A stretch of 20,738 nucleotides of DNA from CAVZLD01 sp964522605 (lineage in GTDB: Bacteria > Planctomycetota > Planctomycetia > Pirellulales > Pirellulaceae): positions 1-20,738 of the forward strand of contig CAZFWV010000094.1 in assembly GCA_964522605.1 (NCBI GenBank), given 5' to 3'. Made by a program: the position numbers and the translations under genes. Below are positions 15,759 to 20,738 of the stretch, piece by piece; position 1 is the first letter of the stretch, and every line of letters begins with the position of its first letter. The notes below the pieces were generated by a model. It saw only the letters and a program-made list of their open reading frames with translations. It did not search any database and was not told where the DNA came from.

Positions 15759-16448
15759 GTGGCACGCGAATTATCCGAAAAAACGGTCGGCCGCCTGGTG
15801 ACCTACCGTAGGGCGCTAGAGCAGTTGCGGCGTGAAGAGGTAACGTACATGTACTCGCATGGACTGGCAGAACGAACGGGAGTCACCGCGGCGCAGTTGC
15901 GGCGTGATTTGATGACGGTCGGTTATCTGGGCAATCCCGCGCGCGGCTATGACGTGCAGGGCCTGTTGGAGAGCGTTACGCGGTTCTTAGACGATCCTGA
16001 AGGACAGCGGGCATTCTTGGTCGGTTTGGGCAACCTGGGCCGCGCGTTAGCAACCTATTTCGATGGTCAGCAGAACCGCGTGCAGATTGTCGCCGCGTTC
16101 GATATCGACTGCCAGAAGCAGGGCGCGTTGGGAGCTCAACTCAAGTGCTATCGCTTGGCTGACATCAAGCGGCTGGCAACTCGGCTGCGTCCGCGGGTGG
16201 GAGTGATTGCGGTTCCGGCCGACCAGGCGGCCGACGTGGCGGAGCGTTTGATCGCAGTCGGGGTGACCGGGATCTTGAATTTCGCCCTCTTGCCGCTTCC
16301 CCCGCGGCCGGGCGTTTACGTGGAGAACGTTGATCTGTCGGTGGCCATGGAGCGGGTCGCGTTCATGGCGCGACAGGGCCAGGACGAGCAATCGGTAAAG
16401 CGTGCTTCGGCAGCGCGGAGTGCGGAGCGCGACCTCGATTCATCGTGA
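15759..16448 (+). CDS. rex: Redox-sensing transcriptional repressor Rex
   Basis: This 229-aa protein has the Rex layout: an N-terminal winged helix (about 1-75, with AERTGVTAAQLRRDLMTVGY and NPARGYDVQGL) and a C-terminal Rossmann fold with the NAD(H) motif GLGNLGRAL (89-97). ILNFALLPL and the terminal dimer helix VDLSVAMERVAFM also fit the family. Rex binds DNA in the NAD+ state and leaves it as NADH rises, which induces fermentative and hydrogenase genes. The start is a GTG; GGAGGGAG lies 9 nt before it. Two Rex operators precede the gene, so it probably represses itself and the hydrogenase genes that follow on the same strand. A tail of about 25 charged residues after the dimer helix is not conserved. 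Confidence 0.95.
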   Translation: MARELSEKTVGRLVTYRRALEQLRREEVTYMYSHGLAERTGVTAAQLRRDLMTVGYLGNPARGYDVQGLLESVTRFLDDPEGQRAFLVGLGNLGRALATYFDGQQNRVQIVAAFDIDCQKQGALGAQLKCYRLADIKRLATRLRPRVGVIAVPADQAADVAERLIAVGVTGILNFALLPLPPRPGVYVENVDLSVAMERVAFMARQGQDEQSVKRASAARSAERDLDSS

Positions 16449-16492
16449 CTCTTCTGAGTTAGACCGGCCCAGCCTTGGTTGACGCACCGGAT

Positions 16493-16516
16493 CGTGTCGC
16501 GCGGCGCCGCGACACG
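16493..16516 (+). other. Strong GC-rich hairpin between rex and hydC
   Basis: CGTGTCGCG (16493-16501) and CGCGACACG (16508-16516) form a perfect 9-bp stem with a 6-nt loop. A 12-bp perfect palindrome, GTCTGCGCAGAC, follows at 16533-16544. No U-tract is present. It may be an mRNA-processing or stability element that sets rex and hydrogenase levels apart, or a leaky terminator. No Rex site or good promoter is seen between the hairpin and hydC, so hydCBA is probably read from the rex promoter. Confidence 0.45.
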
Positions 16517-16645
16517 GGTCTGAGCGCTCGAGGTCTGCGCAGACGGCACTGTTTGACGCCGCGTGGCGCAATCAGTCAAGCGAAGTCGCTCGCCGTTGGC
16601 AGTCAGCGCTCGGGATATGCACTTTGCGATGAAGGAATCACGGAC

Positions 16646-17128
16646 ATGACCGCGGGCAAACCCACCAAATCACCGCTCGATGTGACGCTCAAGAAATGGG
16701 CTACCAAGCCCGGCAACTTGATCATGATCCTGCACGAACTACAGGACCGCGACGGCTTCGTCTCCTGGGAGGCTGCCAAGGAGGTGGGCCGGCGGATCGA
16801 CGTGCCGGTCGCGCGGATCTACGAGGTATTGACGTTTTACAACTACTTCAAGTTGGAACGCCCCGGAGACTATGTGATCTCGGTGTGCACGGGCACCGCA
16901 TGTCACCTGAAACAGGCTCAAGTCATCCTCCAGGAGTTCGCCCAACTGCTGGGAGTCGTCGAAGGCGAAACGACTGCGGACCAACGGTTCCACCTGCAAT
17001 CGGTGCGGTGCCTGGGCTGCTGTGGTTTGGCCCCGGTCGCCACGGTCAACGAACGGGTCTGCGGCAAGCTGCAAGCCGGTGACGCCCCCCGCATTCTCGC
17101 TCAAATTCCCGAAAAGGAGCTCCCATGA
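16646..17128 (+). CDS. hydC: NAD-linked [FeFe]-hydrogenase gamma subunit (NuoE-like)
   Basis: The 160-aa protein is of the thioredoxin-like [2Fe-2S] ferredoxin family (NuoE, 24-kDa subunit). It has an N-terminal helical part (PGNLIMILHELQDRDGFVSW, then RIYEVLTFYNYF) and cluster ligands C81, C86, C122 and C126 in CTGTAC and CLGCC. In trimeric hydrogenases HydC passes electrons to or from the HydB flavin site. The start at 16646 is supported by AAGGA 9 nt upstream and by family length; the frame is open further upstream without similarity. Its stop overlaps the hydB start by 4 bp (ATGA). The same fold occurs in complex I and formate dehydrogenases, but the downstream hydA makes hydrogenase the right assignment. 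Confidence 0.92.
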   Translation: MTAGKPTKSPLDVTLKKWATKPGNLIMILHELQDRDGFVSWEAAKEVGRRIDVPVARIYEVLTFYNYFKLERPGDYVISVCTGTACHLKQAQVILQEFAQLLGVVEGETTADQRFHLQSVRCLGCCGLAPVATVNERVCGKLQAGDAPRILAQIPEKELP

Positions 17129-18768
17129 ACGCACCTGACATCCAACAAGTTGCTGCTGCCGAACGCGCTCGCCAGGGTGGCCTCAAGTGCCGGCTCCAAT
17201 GCTGTGCCAGCACCGGCTGTCTGTCGTCTGGTGCTCAAGCTGTGCAAGACGGCATGCGGGCGGCCATCGAAGCCCGAGGACTCACCGAACAGGTCGAGAT
17301 CACTCCCACCGGCTGCATGGGTCTGTGCAGCCGCGGCCCGCTGGTGCGGGTCGTCCGACCGGATCACTCGGAAGTCTTGCTGGAAAACATGGATCAGCCA
17401 ACGGCCGAGGCGCTGGTCCACGATTACGTCGCCCCGAATCTCTCGGGCTTGGCGGCCCCCCTTTCCCACGGACTCAATTCCCACCACTTGCCGACGGACA
17501 TTCCCTTCTTCACGCGGCAGACGCGGTTTGCTCTAGCGCGGACCGGCCGCATTAATCCTGAGAGCATTGAGGAGTACCTGGCGGAAGGTGGCTATGAAGC
17601 CTTACGCACAGCGCTCCTTGAGATGACTCCCGAACAGGTGATTGCGGAGATCTCGGCGAGCCAGTTGCGGGGCCGAGGTGGTGCGGGCTATCCGACCGGG
17701 CTGAAGTGGCAGCTCACACGCCAGGCTCCAGGCGACGTGAAGTACATGATCTGCAACGGCGACGAGGGCGACCCGGGCGCCTACATGGATCGGTCGATTC
17801 TGGAGGGTGACCCGCACGGAGTGATTGAGGGCATGCTGCTGGGCGGTTACGCCATTGGGGCGAGCATGGGGTACTTCTATATTCGAGCGGAGTATCAACT
17901 GGCGGTCGAACGGATCGCCAAGGCGATCAAGCATGCTCGCCGGATGAAGGTGCTGGGCAAGAACATCTTGGGCAGCAATTTCAGTTTTGACTTGGACGTC
18001 CGTTTAGGTGCCGGCGCATTCGTGTGCGGCGAGGAAACGGCGTTGATCGCGTCGATCGAAGGATATCGCGGGACTCCCCATCCACGACCACCCTACCCTT
18101 CGGTGCGCGGTCTGTGGGATGCCCCCAGTTGCATTAACAACGTCGAGACGATCGCCAACATCCCGCAGATCATGCGGCGCGGAGCGGAGTGGTTTGCCAG
18201 TGTAGGAACCGAGAAGTCCAAGGGAACCAAAGTCTTCGCGCTCACCGGCAAGGTCGCCAATTCAGGACTCGTCGAGATCCCGATGGGCGTCACGATCGGG
18301 GATCTGGTGATGGAGATCGGGGGTGGCAGCAGCGATGGCATCCCGATCAAGGCGGTTCAGACCGGCGGTCCTTCGGGCGGCGTGATCCCCACGACACTCT
18401 TTGACACGCCGATCAGCTACGAGCATCTTACGCAACTCGGATCCATCATGGGTTCCGGTGGTCTGATCGTCATGGACCAGAGTGACTCGATGGTGGACAT
18501 CGCCAAGTTCTACACCGGCTTTTGCGTCGATGAGTCGTGCGGCAAATGTTCGCCCTGCCGGCTGGGCGGCAAGCACATGTTGTTGTTGCTCGAGAAGATC
18601 ACGGCGGGGGAGGGAACGCTGGAAGATCTGCAGACGTTGGTGAAAGTCTCGCGCGCGATGCAATATGCCTCTCTGTGCGGGCTCGGCCAGACGGCCGCCA
18701 ACCCCGTGCTCTCGACCCTCAAGCATTTCCGCGCCGAATACGAAACGGCGGTGGGAGTGCACAACTGA
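17125..18768 (+). CDS. hydB: NAD-linked [FeFe]-hydrogenase beta subunit (NuoF-like)
   Basis: This 547-aa flavoprotein subunit has three parts. Residues 20-105 form a thioredoxin-like [2Fe-2S] domain with C27, C32, C64 and C68. The NuoF core at about 130-450 carries the FMN/NAD(H) motifs RGRGGAGYPTGLKW (182-195), CNGDEGDPGAYMDR and GAFVCGEETALIASIEG, followed by an SLBB domain. The C-terminal part has the [4Fe-4S] ligands C472, C475, C478 (SCGKCSPCR) and C518. It is the site of NAD(H) reaction. The protein ends about 30 residues after C518 and lacks the C-terminal 2[4Fe-4S] ferredoxin domain found in Thermotoga HydB, which has about 80 more residues. It is translationally coupled to hydC. Confidence 0.93.
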   Translation: MNAPDIQQVAAAERARQGGLKCRLQCCASTGCLSSGAQAVQDGMRAAIEARGLTEQVEITPTGCMGLCSRGPLVRVVRPDHSEVLLENMDQPTAEALVHDYVAPNLSGLAAPLSHGLNSHHLPTDIPFFTRQTRFALARTGRINPESIEEYLAEGGYEALRTALLEMTPEQVIAEISASQLRGRGGAGYPTGLKWQLTRQAPGDVKYMICNGDEGDPGAYMDRSILEGDPHGVIEGMLLGGYAIGASMGYFYIRAEYQLAVERIAKAIKHARRMKVLGKNILGSNFSFDLDVRLGAGAFVCGEETALIASIEGYRGTPHPRPPYPSVRGLWDAPSCINNVETIANIPQIMRRGAEWFASVGTEKSKGTKVFALTGKVANSGLVEIPMGVTIGDLVMEIGGGSSDGIPIKAVQTGGPSGGVIPTTLFDTPISYEHLTQLGSIMGSGGLIVMDQSDSMVDIAKFYTGFCVDESCGKCSPCRLGGKHMLLLLEKITAGEGTLEDLQTLVKVSRAMQYASLCGLGQTAANPVLSTLKHFRAEYETAVGVHN

Positions 18769-18805
18769 ATCGCTGCCCACCCTGTTGCACAAGGAGCTCG
18801 TTACG

Positions 18806-20572
18806 ATGATCAGCACTTCCCCCATCCGGGCCACGATTGATGGCCAGGACGTCGAGGTACCGGCGGGCAGCACCATTTTGGAGGCCGCACGCCGTGTCCA
18901 GGTCCAAATCCCCGTCCTATGCAAACATCCCGACCTCGACCCCACAGCCGCCTGCGGTCTGTGCGTGGTCAAGGTCGAAGGCTCCAACAAACAGCCTCGC
19001 GCCTGTTGCACACCGCTGGAAGACGGCATGGTGATCCACACGCAGGATCCCGAACTGGTCGAAGTGCGGCGCACGGTTGTGGAGATGATCCTCTCGAAGC
19101 ACCCCAATGAGTGTTTTACTTGTGGGCGGAACGGCACATGCGAACTGCAGCGACTGGCAGCCGATTTCGGGATCCGCCGCGTGCCGTTACCATCGATCGT
19201 CCCCGAAACCCCACCCGACTGTTCGACGCAGGCGATCGTACTTGAGCCTCGCAAGTGCATCAATTGCGGGCGTTGTGTCTACGTCTGTCAGCAAGTTCAG
19301 GATGTCTGGGCGCTGAGCTTTCTGGAACGGGGCTTTGACACGCGGATTGCCGCGGCGGGCGATGTTCCTTTGGCCGAGTCACCGTGTGTCCGCTGTGGTC
19401 AGTGTTCTGCCCACTGTCCGACCGGTGCAATCTTCGAATACGACGAAACCGAGCGTGTCTGGGAACACCTCAAGAACGGCGATTTCCACTGCGTGGTGCA
19501 GATTGCTCCCGCCGTTCGCACCGCCATTGGCGAAGCGTTCGGGTTGCCGCCGGGCGCGAACCTGACCGGCAAGCTCTACACCGCCCTGCGGCGCCTCGGT
19601 TTCGATGCGGTGTTTGACACGAACTTCGGAGCCGACCTGACGGTGATGGAGGAAGCGCACGAGTTTGTGGAGCGTCTGCTGCACAAGCGCGACAAGCTGC
19701 CGATGATCACCAGTTGCTGCCCTTCGTGGATCGACTATCTGGAGAAGTACTATGGCGACATGATCGACCACTTCTCCACGGCCAAGAGTCCTCATGCCAT
19801 GTTGGGCGTCCTTGCGAAGACCTACTATCCGCAGAAGGCCGAACTCGATCCCGCACGCATCTACTCCGTTTCGGTAATGCCGTGCACGGCGAAGAAGTAT
19901 GAGATCATTCGCGCCAAAGAAATGTATGCCTCGGGCTTCCAGGACATCGACTGCGTACTCACCACCCGCGAACTGGCGCGGATGATCAAACAAGCAGGCC
20001 TTTGGTTCGGCGAACTCGAAACGGGCCAGGCGGATTCCTTGCTGGGCGACTACACCGGCGCGGGTGTGATCTTCGGCATTACAGGCGGTGTGATGGAAGC
20101 CGCATTGAGGACCGCATGGATGCTGGTGAACAAGACGGAGTTGCCCGACGATGCGATTGAGTTCCATCAGGTTCGCGGGCTGGAAGGGGTCAAGCAGGCT
20201 GAAGTCCAACTCGACGGCCAGACGATCCGCGTCGCGGTCGCGCACGGATTGGGCAACGTCAAGCAGGTTCTGGACGCGGTCCGGCGAGCCGAGGAGAAGG
20301 ACGAGGAACCGCCTTATCACTTCATTGAGGTGATGGCGTGTCCGGGTGGATGCGTGGGCGGAGGCGGCCAGCCGTATGGCGTCACCAACCACATCCGCGC
20401 GGAGCGGGGCAAAGGCCTTTATGCCGACGACTGCTCCGGCCGTGCCCGTCGGTCGCACCAGAATCCGTATGTGCTGAAACTGTACGAGGAGTTCCTGGAA
20501 CGGCCGTTGAGTCGGACCTCGCACCAGTTGCTCCATACGAGTTACCAATCGCGTCCTTTGTATCAACGCTAG
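18806..20572 (+). CDS. hydA: [FeFe]-hydrogenase catalytic subunit
   Basis: The 588-aa enzyme interconverts H2 and protons. The N-terminal [2Fe-2S] domain has C39, C50, C53 and C67. The His-ligated [4Fe-4S] site has H99, C103, C106 and C112. The two-cluster ferredoxin domain has C151/C154/C157/C161 and C194/C197/C200/C204. The H-cluster motifs are all intact: L1 TSCCPSW (C305 ligand, C304 proton relay), L2 MPCTAKKYE (C360) and L3 EVMACPGGCVGGGGQP (C512, C516). The C-terminus has the usual SHQNPYVLKLYEEFL and LLHTSY. There is no extra C-terminal [2Fe-2S] domain as in Thermotoga HydA. AAGGAG 9 nt upstream supports the ATG at 18806, 37 bp after hydB. With hydC and hydB it forms a group A3, probably electron-bifurcating, complex in the cytoplasm. 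Confidence 0.96.
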   Translation: MISTSPIRATIDGQDVEVPAGSTILEAARRVQVQIPVLCKHPDLDPTAACGLCVVKVEGSNKQPRACCTPLEDGMVIHTQDPELVEVRRTVVEMILSKHPNECFTCGRNGTCELQRLAADFGIRRVPLPSIVPETPPDCSTQAIVLEPRKCINCGRCVYVCQQVQDVWALSFLERGFDTRIAAAGDVPLAESPCVRCGQCSAHCPTGAIFEYDETERVWEHLKNGDFHCVVQIAPAVRTAIGEAFGLPPGANLTGKLYTALRRLGFDAVFDTNFGADLTVMEEAHEFVERLLHKRDKLPMITSCCPSWIDYLEKYYGDMIDHFSTAKSPHAMLGVLAKTYYPQKAELDPARIYSVSVMPCTAKKYEIIRAKEMYASGFQDIDCVLTTRELARMIKQAGLWFGELETGQADSLLGDYTGAGVIFGITGGVMEAALRTAWMLVNKTELPDDAIEFHQVRGLEGVKQAEVQLDGQTIRVAVAHGLGNVKQVLDAVRRAEEKDEEPPYHFIEVMACPGGCVGGGGQPYGVTNHIRAERGKGLYADDCSGRARRSHQNPYVLKLYEEFLERPLSRTSHQLLHTSYQSRPLYQR

Positions 20573-20610
20573 TCCCGTGTCCAAGCTAAAGAACGACTCA
20601 GAGACAACTT

Positions 20611-20738
20611 CCTCGTTTCACCGCGCGGGCATCGCCCCGCGCGTAGGGCGAATTAACCGCGCGGGCTCCTCGTTTAACCGCGTGGGCATCGCCCCGCGCG
20701 TAGGGCGAATCTCTCGCGGCCCGCTGGGCACGCGGTTA
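20611..20738. repeat. Tandem GC-rich palindromic repeats (REP-like)
   Basis: Two 43-bp copies at 20611-20653 and 20668-20710 differ at only two positions (57-bp period). Each folds into a hairpin: CGCGCGGGC, ATC loop, GCCCCGCGCG in copy 1, and the same with one G-T wobble in copy 2, followed by TAGGGCGAAT. A partial third copy (AACCGCGCGGGCTCC) lies between them. The last ten bases of the window, CACGCGGTTA, are the exact reverse complement of TAACCGCGTG at 20675-20684, so an inverted copy may begin at the edge. The array starts 39 bp after hydA and could also act as a transcript end or 3' stabiliser, though no U-tract follows. Confidence 0.7.

Noticed and set aside
16475..16645. Upstream extension of hydC to an ATG at 16475
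   Set aside because: The added 57 residues have no family similarity and would run through the hairpin; 16646 has a good Shine-Dalgarno and the normal family length.
18665..18805. Upstream extension of hydA into hydB
   Set aside because: The extension is the out-of-frame reading of the hydB end. AAGGAG before 18806 and the normal [2Fe-2S] domain start fix the real start.
19379..20584. A 401-codon open frame on the minus strand opposite hydA (similar long antisense frames lie opposite the kinase at 3103-4206 and the sulfatase at 12321-13025)
   Set aside because: They lie opposite genes with clear homology, have no recognisable domains and are the usual effect of GC-rich codon bias on the opposite strand.
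20611..20710. Repeats after hydA as a CRISPR array
   Set aside because: Only two full units, a 14-bp gap between them, palindromic over most of their length, and no cas genes.

Overview
The window looks like about 21 kb of chromosome from a member of the Planctomycetota. The evidence is the combination of gene families. It has an ECF sigma factor next to a Ser/Thr kinase with a WD40 tail, a DUF1559 protein with a pilin-like N-terminus, a PEP-CTERM protein with dockerin-like Ca-binding repeats, sulfatases, and a relic of a planctomycete-type PQQ-like beta-propeller protein. The DNA is GC-rich and has short dispersed palindromic repeats. No rRNA, tRNA, CRISPR array or complete mobile element is visible.

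Layout. (1) 352-5181: an ECF sigma factor followed by a 1349-aa membrane-anchored Hanks-type kinase whose C-terminal half is a WD40 propeller, probably one signalling unit. (2) 5320-9162: a nickel module. NikR (+) converges on a three-gene metal ABC importer (-; lipoprotein, ATPase and permease, with overlapping ends). The importer promoter carries a NikR-like operator over its -10/-35 region, and a SAM methyltransferase diverges from the same intergenic region. The importer is of the ZnuABC/MntABC family, but the context suggests nickel. (3) 9159-11640: a secreted PEP-CTERM/dockerin-like protein and a DUF1559 protein. (4) 11724-14807: a dead sulfatase N-terminus on the minus strand, an intact divergent sulfatase, and an ADP-ribosylglycohydrolase-family protein with altered metal motifs. 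(5) 15138-15539: a broken PQQ-like propeller gene. (6) 15536-20572: rex followed by hydC-hydB-hydA, encoding an NAD-linked trimeric [FeFe]-hydrogenase of the electron-bifurcating type. A consensus-like promoter with two near-perfect Rex operators precedes rex. (7) 20611-20738: GC-rich hairpin repeats.

How the parts fit. The best-supported regulated system is rex-hydCBA. Rex senses NADH/NAD+, and the complex it would control exchanges electrons between NAD(H), probably ferredoxin, and H2. This implies a fermentative or facultatively anaerobic lifestyle. The H-cluster maturases (hydE, hydF, hydG) are not in the window and must be elsewhere if the enzyme works. The second regulated system is the NikR/ABC/methyltransferase module. 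The two pseudogenes and the dispersed repeats point to past rearrangement around 11.6-15.5 kb, and the rex promoter lies directly against the propeller relic.
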